Positions 45,723 to 53,948 of a stretch of 64,000 bases of DNA are shown piece by piece; position 1 is the stretch's first letter; every line of letters begins with the position of its first letter. The stretch comes from an uncultured Rhodospirillaceae bacterium. Its GTDB lineage: Bacteria; Pseudomonadota; Alphaproteobacteria; Azospirillales; Azospirillaceae. The notes beneath the pieces were generated by a model, which saw only the letters and a program-made list of their open reading frames with translations, ran no database searches and was not told where the DNA came from. The stretch is from contig CALBDS010000012.1 of assembly GCA_937927415.1 (NCBI GenBank), forward strand, positions 17,761 to 81,760, written 5' to 3'. The position numbers and the translations under genes were made by a program.

Positions 45723-46151
45723 TCACCCCTTGGCGGGCGTCGGGCACGGCGGCATGTCGGGGCGGGCGCACCCTTCCAGGGTGCCGGAGGCCGAACCGGG
45801 GACCAGCCCGATCCACGCCGCCACCGCGTCGGCGTCGAAACCGCAGCGCCGCTCCTCCCCCACCTGCATCAGCGGGCGGCGGATCAGCAGCGGCCGGGCC
45901 ACCAGAAGGGCCAGAGCGGCGGCGGCGTCCAGGGTTTCCGGCACCACCTCCCCCGTCTTGACCGCCGGGGCGGAGCGGTTGAACCAGTCGCTCACCGGAG
46001 CATCGCCGAAAAAGGGGCGCAGAGTGTCGGGCGTCCACGGGGCCGACAGCAGATCGCGCACCTCCAGCCGGTGCCCGGCCTCCTCCAGCAAACGGCGCTG
46101 GCGGGCGTTGCCGGCGCAGCCGGGCTTTTCGTAGAAGATCACATCGGCCAT
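45723..46151 (-). CDS. ArsC/Spx-fold nitrogenase-associated protein (NifO/DraB-like)
   Basis: The 142-residue product has the ArsC-type thioredoxin fold of the nitrogenase-associated group: MADVIFYEKPGCAGNARQRR with one active-site Cys, LEVRDLLSAPWTPDTLRPFF, and LLIRRPLMQVGEERRCGFDA. It is the third gene of draT-draG-x, matching the position of draB in Rhodospirillum rubrum and the nifO-like genes of other diazotrophs. Its biochemical role is unclear. GAGGA precedes the ATG and it follows draG by 14 bp. The C terminus has a short Pro/Gly tail. Confidence 0.8.
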   Translation of the reverse strand: MADVIFYEKPGCAGNARQRRLLEEAGHRLEVRDLLSAPWTPDTLRPFFGDAPVSDWFNRSAPAVKTGEVVPETLDAAAALALLVARPLLIRRPLMQVGEERRCGFDADAVAAWIGLVPGSASGTLEGCARPDMPPCPTPAKG

Positions 46152-46165
46152 GGAACCATCCTCAG

Positions 46166-47059
46166 TCACGGTGATGAAAACAGGGGTGCCCGCGCCAGCA
46201 GCGCATCGGTCTGCTGCTCGATTTCCGCCTTCACCTTGGGGTCCAGCTTCTTCAGCCAGCGCGAAGGGATGCTGTCCAGCCCATAGGTGGCGCCGGCCAG
46301 CATGCCGGCAAGCGCGCCGGTGGTGTCGGCGTCGCCGCCCTGGTTGACGGTTTCCACCACGCAGCTTTCCACCGAATCGGTCTGGAAATAATAGTGCATC
46401 ACCGTCTGCATGGTATCGACGATGAAGGCGGTGGACAGGCCGCGGTACGGCTCGAACTTGAACGCGCGGTGTTTGGCGACCAGGGCGTTCACCTCCTCCC
46501 GCACATCGCGGACCCCGCCGCCCAGCACCAGCCGGCGGACCATGGACGCCATGGTCAGCAGGGCGGCGTCGGCCAGGGGGTTGTTGTGGGTGACGTGGGC
46601 CTGCTCCAGGCTCCAGGCCCGGCACGCCGCCTCGTCGCCCAGGGTGGCGAGCACCACCGGCAGGTTGCGCATGACCGCACCGTTGCCGCCCAGATGCTCG
46701 CCCGGCGGCTCCTCCAGCGAGCCGTTCATGATGAAGCGGCGGATGCCGCGGCGGGTGGTGTCGCCCACATCGACCGGCACGCTTTTCAGCCAGATGGCGA
46801 ATTCCTCGGCGGCGTTGCGCACGTCCCACGCCGGGGCCTTCAGGATGGCGCGGCCCAGGTGGATCGACATTTCGGTGTCGTCGGTCACCTGCCCCGGCTG
46901 CAGCCGCAGCCAGCCGCCGCCCTTGATGTGCTTGTGAACCCCGTGCTGGTGGGCGATCTCGCCCTTGGTCAGGAATTCCACCGTGGCCCCCAGGGCATCG
47001 CCGCAGGCAAAGCCGAGATAGGCGCCGAGGGCTCGGGAACGGATGGACGGGTCGATCAT
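46166..47059 (-). CDS. draG: ADP-ribosyl-[dinitrogenase reductase] hydrolase
   Basis: DraG removes ADP-ribose from nitrogenase Fe protein and so reactivates nitrogen fixation. The 297-residue product (from ATG 47059) has the dinuclear-manganese motifs: GDALGATVEF, VTDDTEMS (Thr59-Asp60-Asp61) and the C-terminal NQGGDADTTGALAGMLAGA. It lies between draT and the NifO/DraB-like gene in one operon. An alternative GTG start at 47095 overlaps the draT stop (GTGA), but known DraG proteins begin near the chosen ATG. Activity is normally controlled by membrane sequestration through GlnZ/AmtB. Confidence 0.95.
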   Translation of the reverse strand: MIDPSIRSRALGAYLGFACGDALGATVEFLTKGEIAHQHGVHKHIKGGGWLRLQPGQVTDDTEMSIHLGRAILKAPAWDVRNAAEEFAIWLKSVPVDVGDTTRRGIRRFIMNGSLEEPPGEHLGGNGAVMRNLPVVLATLGDEAACRAWSLEQAHVTHNNPLADAALLTMASMVRRLVLGGGVRDVREEVNALVAKHRAFKFEPYRGLSTAFIVDTMQTVMHYYFQTDSVESCVVETVNQGGDADTTGALAGMLAGATYGLDSIPSRWLKKLDPKVKAEIEQQTDALLARAPLFSSP

Positions 47060-47091
47060 GGTCACGGGGCGGAACTTTCCCTCAGGCGCGG

Positions 47092-47985
47092 TCACAGCAG
47101 CGACACCGACACGCGGTAATCGCCGCCGACCACCAGATACTCCCCCTCCCCCCGGAAGGGATAGCGGGGAAGGATGTCGCGGAAGAAAATGATCTTCACC
47201 ACCGGCACCTGCGCTTCAAGGATATAGTCCCCGAACTGTCCCGCAATGTCGCGTTCGATGGTGAAGGAACACAGGTTGTTGAGCCGCAGCACCGCCGTGC
47301 GCTTGTCGGGCCGCTCGACGATGTGATGCTCGTCGAAATTGTTGACGCCGCGGTACAGGCGGATGTTCTGCGCCCGCGCCGGCATCGGCGCATCCGGCCA
47401 GCCGCGGCGGATCCACCATTGGCAATATTCGTACAGCAGGTCGAGCTGCAGGTGGATGTGGTTGTTGTGAAAGCGGGTGGAGTGCTTCTGCTCGGCGTAA
47501 TGGCGCCAGGGATCGGACGCAAACCGCAGGAGCGGTTCCTTGTGGTAGGTGGGCAGCAGGCCGAACCGGCTTTCCACCCACCCTTTCAACACCGCCCCTT
47601 CGGCGTTGTTGGAATCGAACATCCAGCCCTTGAGCAGGCGCAGATAGCTGGCGCGGAACCGCCGCTTGCCGTCCGGCCCGTCGGACCCGGAAAAGTCGGG
47701 GCTGAGGCCGAACGTCTCCTCCATGTAGCTCATGAACAGGCCGGCGGCGAAATCGGCGTCGGGCACCGCGTCCAGCCCTTCGAACAGGGCGGCGTGGGTG
47801 AAGCGGGTGCCGTGGATGCGCAGCGTGCGCGGCCGGTCGTTGAAGTCTGTGGTGCTGAGGATCTGGGCCGGGATGCCGACCCGGTTGGTGCCGTGGCCGC
47901 GCAACGCCAGGGGCGAGTCCGGGTCCACCACCCGCCCGCGGGCATCCGTGGTTTCTCCGCCCCTGATCTCTGCGCCGTCGGCCAT
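47092..47985 (-). CDS. draT: NAD+-dinitrogenase-reductase ADP-D-ribosyltransferase
   Basis: DraT inactivates nitrogenase Fe protein by ADP-ribosylating one arginine when ammonium rises or energy falls. The 297-residue product has family-typical stretches: LPTYHKEPLLRFASDPWRHY, EQKHSTRFHNNHIHLQLDLL, YEYCQWWIRRGWPDAP, and the C-terminal FRGEGEYLVVGGDYRVSVSL. AGAGG precedes the ATG at 47985. It heads the operon draT-draG-NifO/DraB-like. In Azospirillum and Rhodospirillum this operon adjoins nifHDK. Here the divergent neighbour is a different gene. Confidence 0.95.
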   Translation of the reverse strand: MADGAEIRGGETTDARGRVVDPDSPLALRGHGTNRVGIPAQILSTTDFNDRPRTLRIHGTRFTHAALFEGLDAVPDADFAAGLFMSYMEETFGLSPDFSGSDGPDGKRRFRASYLRLLKGWMFDSNNAEGAVLKGWVESRFGLLPTYHKEPLLRFASDPWRHYAEQKHSTRFHNNHIHLQLDLLYEYCQWWIRRGWPDAPMPARAQNIRLYRGVNNFDEHHIVERPDKRTAVLRLNNLCSFTIERDIAGQFGDYILEAQVPVVKIIFFRDILPRYPFRGEGEYLVVGGDYRVSVSLL

Positions 47986-48031
47986 CACCGGGAACCTCTG
48001 CCGTCCTGGGGAAATACCCATAACGAAATTA

Positions 48032-48064
48032 TGGCATTCCGCCAAGAGATTGCTGGCGATGCCA
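48032..48064. promoter_or_regulatory. Dyad in the draT upstream region
   Basis: TGGCAT-tc-CGCCA and TGGCG-ATGCCA form a near-perfect 11-base dyad round a nine-base loop, 47 bases upstream of the draT start. It could be a regulator site. The spacing does not fit a -24/-12 sigma-54 promoter. The whole gap 47986-48275 has no gene. Confidence 0.4.
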
Positions 48065-48275
48065 ACAACCGCAGCACTTGCCTAAAACCGCGTCAGTTTT
48101 GGAAAACTGCGGGCTTTTGAAAAAAGATCGTGAAAAACAAGGGATATTCTTAGCCGCCAACCGAAGGCAGAGCCACAGTCGGCCGTCCGACCGGACGACT
48201 ATAGATTTCCGCATATTGCATCGTTGCTTTGTCTGGTTACATAGTGGTGAGCGTTATGGTCCCCATATCGTCGGA

Positions 48276-49700
48276 ATGGCGAACAAGCGACCTCCCCATC
48301 AGGCAGGGCATGACAGCATGTGGCAGGTTCTGCGCGACATGGCCGCCCCGCCCCCACCGCCCGCGGTTCCGGCAGGACCCGTGACGGACGGAACCGCGGC
48401 GGCTGTTCCGGAGCCTGGAACGGCGGCGAAGCCCCGCCCCACCGCCCCCCGCCGGCTGCGGGGGATGGTGGAATCGGCGGACGCGGTGCGGGCCGCCCGG
48501 CTTCTGCGCGGCACCTTGACGACGGAGCGGGCGGGCGACCTGCTGGTGCTGCTGCATCCCTATCGCCGGCGGGTGCTGCTGCCGGCGGTCACCGATCCGC
48601 GCCAGGGGCTGGCGGGGCAGGCTCCCGCCCGGCTTTATGACATCACGCTGCGGCAGTCGGCGCCGGTGCTGCTGGACGTGTTCATGCCTGCCTGCCGCGA
48701 CCATGTGATCGACCGCCTGTCCAGCGTCGGTGCGGTGGAGGTGCCGGAGGGCGACGCCAGCCTGCCCAGCGTGATGGATGTGGTGGACGCCATGCGCACC
48801 ATCGCCCGCACCCTGCGCGGGGCCGGGCGCCCGCATCTGCTGGCGGTGGCCACCGCGGTGGAGTTGGAAAGCCGGACCCTGGTGACCAACGCCCTGCGCC
48901 GGGTGGAGGCGGACCCCAGCCCCACCCATTATGTGAGCGTCCTGTCCCAGGCCCTGATGCGGCTGGAAGCCCTGCGGCTGGTGCTGGAAACCCTGGGCGC
49001 CAAACAGGGGGTGCTGGCCGGGGTGGCGTACGAATCCCGCCGGGTGGCGCGGCGGGCGTTGCGCCACGCCGCCGACACCATCAACGCCTATGTGGACAAC
49101 CGCGACCTGATCCGCCTGCGCGACAGCCTGACGGTGCTGGCCGCCATCGACAATCTGCTGGTGCTGGCCCTGCGCATCCTCGACGCCCTGCAGGACCGGG
49201 AGGAGGAGCCGACCCCCTTCGTCAAGGTGTCGGACGAAGCGGTGCTGGATGATTACGTGGACGCCGCCGCGCGGCTGGCCCAGGCGCTGGTGGTGCTGGT
49301 GCGCGAAACCCTGACCTCCCCCGATTTCGACACGCTGCTGTTCGCCGCGTTGGTGCGCAAGATCAAGTGGCTGTATCGCTTCTGCACCCGTCTGGGCCAC
49401 GCCCGCCGCCCGCCGGCCCTGGACGAGCTGGCGGATTTCCTGGTGCTGCAAAGCGCCATGCTGGCCCGGCGGGTGGGGGATGCTCTGGCCGATTCCCTGC
49501 TGTGCCACCCGCCGGACCGTGCGCTGGCGGGGGTGCTGGTGGACCGGGCGGCGGAAATCGCCGACCTGTTGCCGGACATGAACCGCGCCCATGTGCGCGA
49601 GGCGCTGGTGGTCCGGCTGCGGGCGGTGCAGGACACCCTGCTCGCCACACAACAGCCCCCCGCCCAACCCGCGGCCCTTCCCCCGCCGGGCACCCCCTGA
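48276..49700 (+). CDS. Uncharacterised helical protein divergent from draT
   Basis: The 474-residue product has a Pro/Ala-rich N terminus (about 25-60) and is then almost entirely helical and Leu/Ala/Arg-rich, with no signal peptide, membrane helix, cofactor motif or known domain. A segment at 90-115 (RAGDLLVLLHPYRRRVLLPA) is more beta-like. A later ATG at 48318 is possible because no good ribosome site precedes 48276. Codon use is normal for the genome. In general character it resembles the uncharacterised 447-residue protein at 28738-30081, but I see no alignable motif. Confidence 0.7.
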   Translation: MANKRPPHQAGHDSMWQVLRDMAAPPPPPAVPAGPVTDGTAAAVPEPGTAAKPRPTAPRRLRGMVESADAVRAARLLRGTLTTERAGDLLVLLHPYRRRVLLPAVTDPRQGLAGQAPARLYDITLRQSAPVLLDVFMPACRDHVIDRLSSVGAVEVPEGDASLPSVMDVVDAMRTIARTLRGAGRPHLLAVATAVELESRTLVTNALRRVEADPSPTHYVSVLSQALMRLEALRLVLETLGAKQGVLAGVAYESRRVARRALRHAADTINAYVDNRDLIRLRDSLTVLAAIDNLLVLALRILDALQDREEEPTPFVKVSDEAVLDDYVDAAARLAQALVVLVRETLTSPDFDTLLFAALVRKIKWLYRFCTRLGHARRPPALDELADFLVLQSAMLARRVGDALADSLLCHPPDRALAGVLVDRAAEIADLLPDMNRAHVREALVVRLRAVQDTLLATQQPPAQPAALPPPGTP

Positions 49701-49713
49701 CGATCGCCCCCTG

Positions 49714-50256
49714 TTATCGTCCGGCGGCGAATTCCTGCTCGTGCAGCCAGGAGGCGCGGGTCGTCACCGTCTTGTCCCGGCTCCATTCCTCCAGCATCAC
49801 CGGGGCCAGGGCTTTCAACTCGGCCATCTGCTCCGGGGTGCCGGTGAGGCAGGTCAATTCCAGCCGGTGGCCGTTGGGGTCGAAGAAATAGATGGAACGG
49901 ATGATGCCGTGGTCGGTCGGGCCGACGACGGCGATGCCGTGGGATTCCACCTCCGCCTTCGCCGCCATCAGGGCCGCTTCGTCGGCGACGCGGAAGGCGA
50001 TGTGCTGCACCCAGGCCGGGGTGTTCTCATCCCGCCCCATGGGTGGGGAATGGGGTACTTCGAAAAAGGCCAGGATGTTGCCGTTCCCGGCATCCAGGAA
50101 CACGTGCATGTAAGGATCCGGTTCCTTGGTGGAGGGCACCCGATCCTCCGAAATCGCCACCAGGAAATCCATGTTCAGAACCCGGCGGTAGAACTCCACC
50201 GTTTCGCGGGCATCCTTGCAGCGATAGGCGACGTGGTGGATTTGTTCGATGTGCAT
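49714..50256 (-). CDS. VOC-superfamily (glyoxalase/dioxygenase-fold) protein
   Basis: The 180-residue product has one VOC module: HIEQIHHVAYRCKDARETVE with metal His, FYRRVLNMDF, then VQHIAFRVADEAALMAA and IYFFDPNGHRLELTCLT with the closing Glu. It is too short for 4-hydroxyphenylpyruvate or homogentisate dioxygenase. The substrate is unknown. GGAAGGAAG precedes the ATG. It diverges from the MarR gene across 94 bp that hold a dyad, so MarR probably controls it. Confidence 0.85.
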   Translation of the reverse strand: MHIEQIHHVAYRCKDARETVEFYRRVLNMDFLVAISEDRVPSTKEPDPYMHVFLDAGNGNILAFFEVPHSPPMGRDENTPAWVQHIAFRVADEAALMAAKAEVESHGIAVVGPTDHGIIRSIYFFDPNGHRLELTCLTGTPEQMAELKALAPVMLEEWSRDKTVTTRASWLHEQEFAAGR

Positions 50257-50316
50257 GGGTGCTTCCTTCCCGGATGTTTTTGGTGTGGGGGCTTGCCTCT
50301 CTGTCCAGCGATGTGA

Positions 50317-50359
50317 TTTCAAGTGAAACCATCGTCAAGGGGGCGGAGTTATGGTTTCA
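50317..50359. promoter_or_regulatory. Likely MarR operator cluster
   Basis: TTTCA-AG-TGAAA (50317-50328) is a perfect dyad. TGAAACCAT (50324-50332) is also the exact inverse of ATGGTTTCA (50351-50359), which includes the marR start codon. Overlapping half-sites between divergent marR and VOC genes fit autoregulation plus control of the target. Confidence 0.65.
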
Positions 50360-50878
50360 TCAGGGGCTTTTCCGTCCGAGCCTGTGCCGATGACCGCCAC
50401 CGCCGCGCTGCTGAAACTCGCCACCTTCCTGCCCTACCGCCTGTCGGTTCTGGCCAACACCGTCAGCCTGACCGTGGCCCGGCTCTACGAGACGCGGTTC
50501 GGCATCACCATCCCGGAATGGCGGGTGATCGCCGTGCTGGGCGGCGGCCGTACCCTCAGCGCCAGCGAGGTCGCCGCCGCCACCGCCATGGAACGGGTGC
50601 AGGTCAGCCGGGCCATCGGGCGGATGCTGGCCTCCGGCCTCATCCTGCGGCAGACCGGGGATCATGACCGCCGCCGCGCCGACCTGACGCTGACGGAAAA
50701 GGGCGACGCCATCTTCCGCGCGGTCGCCCCCCTGGCCATGGCCTATGAGGCGGAATTGACGGCGGCCCTGACGGCGGAGGAACAGGTGCAACTGGACCAT
50801 CTGCTGACCAGGCTGCAGGCCCGTGCGGAGGAGCTGGCCGCCCGCACGCCCCAGCCGGACGCGGAATCCCCACCGTGA
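50351..50878 (+). CDS. MarR-family transcriptional regulator
   Basis: The 175-residue product has the winged-helix core of MarR: YETRFGITIPEWRVIAVLGG, LSASEVAAATAMERVQVSRA (recognition helix) and the wing LRQTGDHDRRRADLTLTEKG. MarR proteins are dimeric repressors released by small ligands. It sits divergent from the VOC gene and upstream of fahA-maiA, so aromatic or amino-acid catabolic ligands are plausible. A start at ATG 50390 is an alternative. Confidence 0.9.
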   Translation: MVSSGAFPSEPVPMTATAALLKLATFLPYRLSVLANTVSLTVARLYETRFGITIPEWRVIAVLGGGRTLSASEVAAATAMERVQVSRAIGRMLASGLILRQTGDHDRRRADLTLTEKGDAIFRAVAPLAMAYEAELTAALTAEEQVQLDHLLTRLQARAEELAARTPQPDAESPP

Positions 50879-50913
50879 AGGGGGCCGGGCGGTTTCATCG
50901 CCCACCCCGGTGG

Positions 50914-50937
50914 AGACGAAAGCCACTGAGTTCGTCT
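50914..50937. promoter_or_regulatory. Dyad upstream of fahA
   Basis: AGACGAA, ten bases, TTCGTCT is a perfect seven-base inverted repeat 137 bases before the fahA start. It is a candidate regulator site for the fahA-maiA operon. Confidence 0.45.
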
Positions 50938-51073
50938 TTGTCCAGACGCGCTATGTCGTCTCACGGGGGTGAAACACCATTGCGCGGCGTGGGTGGCGAC
51001 CTGCAGAATTCATAAGTGGGCGTCCGTTCCGGCCAGCCCGGACAACAGCCCCGAAAAAGGGAGGTTCATCACC

Positions 51074-52369
51074 ATGACCGCAGCCCCGGACCCGCACGGT
51101 CCCCGCCGTCGTTCCTTTGTCCCGGTGGGGGCGGACAGCCACTTTCCCATCCAGAACCTGCCGTTCGGCATCTTCTCCACGCCCGCCGATCCCGAACGCC
51201 GGGTGGGGGTCGCCATCGGCGATCATGTGCTGGATCTGAGTGTGGTGGCCGCCGCCGGGCTGATGCCGGCGGAAGCCGACGCCGACGCATTCACGCAAGG
51301 CACCCTCAACCCCTTCATCGCCCGCGGGCCGGCGGTGTGGCGGGCGGTGCGGGCCGCCTGCGCCCATCTGCTGGATGCCGACACGCCCACGCTGCGCGAC
51401 GATGCCGCCCTGCGCGCCGCCAGCCTAGTGCCGATGGCCGGGGTGCGGATGCACCTGCCCATCGAGGTGGCGGGCTACACCGATTTCTATTCGTCGCGGG
51501 AACACGCCACCAACGTGGGCAGCCTGTTCCGCGATCCCAAGAACGCGCTGCTGCCCAACTGGCTGCACCTGCCGGTGGGCTACAACGGGCGGGCCAGTTC
51601 GGTGGTGGTCAGCGGCACCCCCATCACCCGCCCGCTGGGCCAGACCAAGGCGCCCGGCGAGGATACCCCCCGTTTCGGCCCCTGCGCCAAGCTGGATTTC
51701 GAGCTGGAAACCGCCTTCATCGTCGGGGTCGGCAACCCGCTGGGCGTGCCGGTGCCGGTGGACGAGGCGGAATCGCGCATCTTCGGCATGGTGCTGATGA
51801 ACGATTGGAGTGCGCGCGACCTGCAGCAGTGGGAATATGTGCCGCTGGGGCCGTTCAACGCCAAGAGCTTCGGCACCTCCATTTCCCCCTGGGTGGTGAC
51901 CCTGGATGCGCTGGCGCCGTTCCGCGTGCCGGGGCCGGTGCAGGAGCCGGACCCCCTGCCCTATCTGCGCGCCCCCGGCGCCCAGGCTTTCGACATCCGG
52001 CTGGAGGTGGCGTTGCGGCCGGCGGGCGACCGGCACGCCACCACCCTGTGCCGCAGCAACGCCCGGCATCTCTATTGGAGCATGGCCCAGCAACTGGCCC
52101 ACCACACGGTATCGGGCTGCAACACGCGGGTGGGCGACCTGATGGGGTCGGGGACCATCAGCGGGCCGGAACCGGGATCCTTCGGCAGTCTTCTGGAACT
52201 GACCTGGAACGGACAGTCGCCGGTGGTGTTGGACGGGGGGCAGACCCGCGGCTTTCTGGCCGATGGCGACGAGGTTATCATCACCGGCTGGTGCCAGGGC
52301 GACGGCCACCGCATCGGTTTCGGCCACGTCAGCGGCCAGATCCTGCCGGCACCGCCGATACGGGGGTGA
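51074..52369 (+). CDS. fahA: Fumarylacetoacetase
   Basis: FahA splits fumarylacetoacetate into fumarate and acetoacetate, the last step of tyrosine/homogentisate breakdown. The 431-residue length fits the two-domain enzyme. Visible parts are the N-terminal SH3-like domain (FPIQNLPFGIFSTPADPERR) and catalytic-domain motifs DFYSSREHATNVG, ARDLQQWEYVPLGPF and GSGTISGPEPGSFGSLLEL. GGGAGG precedes the ATG. It is followed two bases after its stop by maiA, so the two enzymes that follow homogentisate cleavage are encoded together. No hmgA is in the window. Confidence 0.96.
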   Translation: MTAAPDPHGPRRRSFVPVGADSHFPIQNLPFGIFSTPADPERRVGVAIGDHVLDLSVVAAAGLMPAEADADAFTQGTLNPFIARGPAVWRAVRAACAHLLDADTPTLRDDAALRAASLVPMAGVRMHLPIEVAGYTDFYSSREHATNVGSLFRDPKNALLPNWLHLPVGYNGRASSVVVSGTPITRPLGQTKAPGEDTPRFGPCAKLDFELETAFIVGVGNPLGVPVPVDEAESRIFGMVLMNDWSARDLQQWEYVPLGPFNAKSFGTSISPWVVTLDALAPFRVPGPVQEPDPLPYLRAPGAQAFDIRLEVALRPAGDRHATTLCRSNARHLYWSMAQQLAHHTVSGCNTRVGDLMGSGTISGPEPGSFGSLLELTWNGQSPVVLDGGQTRGFLADGDEVIITGWCQGDGHRIGFGHVSGQILPAPPIRG

Positions 52370-52371
52370 CC

Positions 52372-53013
52372 ATGGAGTTCTACGGCTATTTCCGCTCCTC
52401 CGCCGCGTTTCGCGTGCGCATCGCCCTGAACCTCAAGGGGCTGTCGCCGGAGCAGCGGTTCATCCACCTGCGCAAGGGCGACCAGAACGCCCCGGCCTAT
52501 CGGGCCATCAACCCCCAGGGCCTGATCCCGGCGCTGGTGGACGAGGGGGTGCATCTGACGCAATCCCTGGCGATCATCGAATATCTGGACGAACGCCACC
52601 CGCACCCGCCGCTGTTGCCCACCGACCCGGCGGCCCGCGCGCGGGTGCGGGCGATTGCGCTGGCCATTGCCTGCGACATCCACCCGCTGAACAATCTGAA
52701 GGTGCTGAACCACCTCCGCGACGCCTTCGGCATCGATGAGGAGGGGCGGCAGCGGTGGTACGCCCATTGGATCGCCGAAGGCTTGACCGCTGTGGAATCG
52801 CTGCTGGCCGATTCCCCCGACACCGGGCCGTTCTGTCACGGCGCATCTCCCACCATCGCCGACATCTGTCTGGTGCCGCAGGTGTTCAACGCCCTGCGCA
52901 TGAACTGCCCGCTGGACGCCTATCCCACCATCCGCGCCATTGTGGAGCACTGCCGCCCCCTGCCCGCCTTTCACAATGCGGAACCGGCGCTGCAGCCGGA
53001 CGCCGAGCCGTAA
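52372..53013 (+). CDS. maiA: Maleylacetoacetate isomerase
   Basis: MaiA is a zeta-class glutathione transferase that isomerises maleylacetoacetate to fumarylacetoacetate. The 213-residue product begins YGYFRSSAAFRVRIALNLKG, carrying the zeta signature SSAAFRVRIAL, with the glutathione-binding NPQGLIPALVDEG and QSLAIIEYLDE. It starts two bases after fahA, with GGGGGTGACC as ribosome site inside the fahA end, showing translational coupling. Confidence 0.96.
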   Translation: MEFYGYFRSSAAFRVRIALNLKGLSPEQRFIHLRKGDQNAPAYRAINPQGLIPALVDEGVHLTQSLAIIEYLDERHPHPPLLPTDPAARARVRAIALAIACDIHPLNNLKVLNHLRDAFGIDEEGRQRWYAHWIAEGLTAVESLLADSPDTGPFCHGASPTIADICLVPQVFNALRMNCPLDAYPTIRAIVEHCRPLPAFHNAEPALQPDAEP

Positions 53014-53131
53014 ATTTCCCTTTCATGACAGTCGCTTGAACTTTTCGCGACCGCCCCGCCGCCCCCTCCCCGGCGGGGGGACGGCGGGCTATGGTGCACG
53101 CCGAACGCTCCAGAAAAGGGGAGAGTGCACC

Positions 53132-53449
53132 ATGATCGGCCTGATGACCCGGCTGGCCCGCCGCAACATGCTGCTGCTGTTGGCGGGGGCGGCGGTGTGG
53201 TTCACCGGCGCCACCCCGGCACAGTCCACCTCGGCACCGGCAGCAGACGATCCGCGGCTGAAGCAGCGGTGGCGCTGCGGCGGGGGGGATTGCCCCGGCT
53301 ATGAATACGACCCCATCGCCGGCGACCCCGACCACAACGCCCCGGCCGGAACCGCGTTCGAGGATCTGGATCCCGATTGGTATTGCCCCCGCTGCGGTGC
53401 CGCCAAGGTGGAATTTCGCCGGCTGCCGCCCTCAGCAACCGCAAAATAA
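53132..53449 (+). CDS. Exported rubredoxin-like protein with a CX4C first knuckle
   Basis: The 105-residue product has a signal or anchor (RRNMLLLLAGAAVWFTGATP) and then a rubredoxin domain: RWRCGGGDCPGYEYDPIAGD, GTAFEDLDPDWYCPRCGAAK. The second knuckle is the normal CPRCG, but the first is Cys-x4-Cys instead of Cys-x2-Cys. Rubredoxins are normally cytoplasmic one-electron carriers. A signal peptide implies a periplasmic role. GGGGAGAG precedes the ATG. It lies alone between maiA and the Lrp-type gene. Confidence 0.85.
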   Translation: MIGLMTRLARRNMLLLLAGAAVWFTGATPAQSTSAPAADDPRLKQRWRCGGGDCPGYEYDPIAGDPDHNAPAGTAFEDLDPDWYCPRCGAAKVEFRRLPPSATAK

Positions 53450-53486
53450 ACTGTTACAGACAGAGATAGAAGTATATATTCCGGTC

Positions 53487-53948
53487 ATGGACGAGATTGA
53501 CCGGAAGATCCTGGCGCGCATCCAGAGCGATGGCCGCGCCTCGTACGCCGAGATCGGCACGGCGGTGGGCCTGTCGGTGTCGGCGGTGAACGACCGCATC
53601 CGCAAACTCACCGCCCAGGGCGCCATCACCGGCTGGGGGGCCAGGGTGGCGCCAAGGGCGGTGGGGCTGGACATCCTGGCTTTCGTGCAGGTGCTGCTGG
53701 AACGGCCGGAGCACGACACCGGCTTCCGCGCCGCCATCGCCGCCCTGCCCGCGGTGCAGGAATGCCACCACGTCACCGGGGAATGGTCGTATCTGCTGAA
53801 GCTGCGGGTGGCCGACACCGCGGCGCTGGAGCGGTTTCTGGGCGAATCCCTGAAGACCTTGCCGGGGATCGTGCGTTCCCACACCGTGATCGCCCTGTCC
53901 TCGCCCAAGGAAACCCCGCTTTTGCCGCTTGAGGGGGAGGGGTGCTGA
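53487..53948 (+). CDS. Lrp/AsnC-family regulator
   Basis: The 153-residue product has an N-terminal HTH (MDEIDRKILARIQSDGRASY then GLSVSAVNDRIRKLTAQGAI) and a C-terminal RAM/ligand domain (VQECHHVTGEWSYLLKLRVA). It overlaps the start of the LysE-type exporter gene by one base (TGATG), so it very probably controls amino-acid export in response to the amino acid. The upstream DNA is locally AT-rich (AGTATATATT just before the start). Confidence 0.92.
   Translation: MDEIDRKILARIQSDGRASYAEIGTAVGLSVSAVNDRIRKLTAQGAITGWGARVAPRAVGLDILAFVQVLLERPEHDTGFRAAIAALPAVQECHHVTGEWSYLLKLRVADTAALERFLGESLKTLPGIVRSHTVIALSSPKETPLLPLEGEGC

Noticed and set aside
47986..48275. Sigma-54 promoter for draT
   Set aside because: TGGCA occurs, but no GC pair lies at the required distance for a -24/-12 element on either strand.
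49714..50256. 4-hydroxyphenylpyruvate dioxygenase for the fahA-maiA pathway
   Set aside because: At 180 residues with a single VOC module it is half the needed length.
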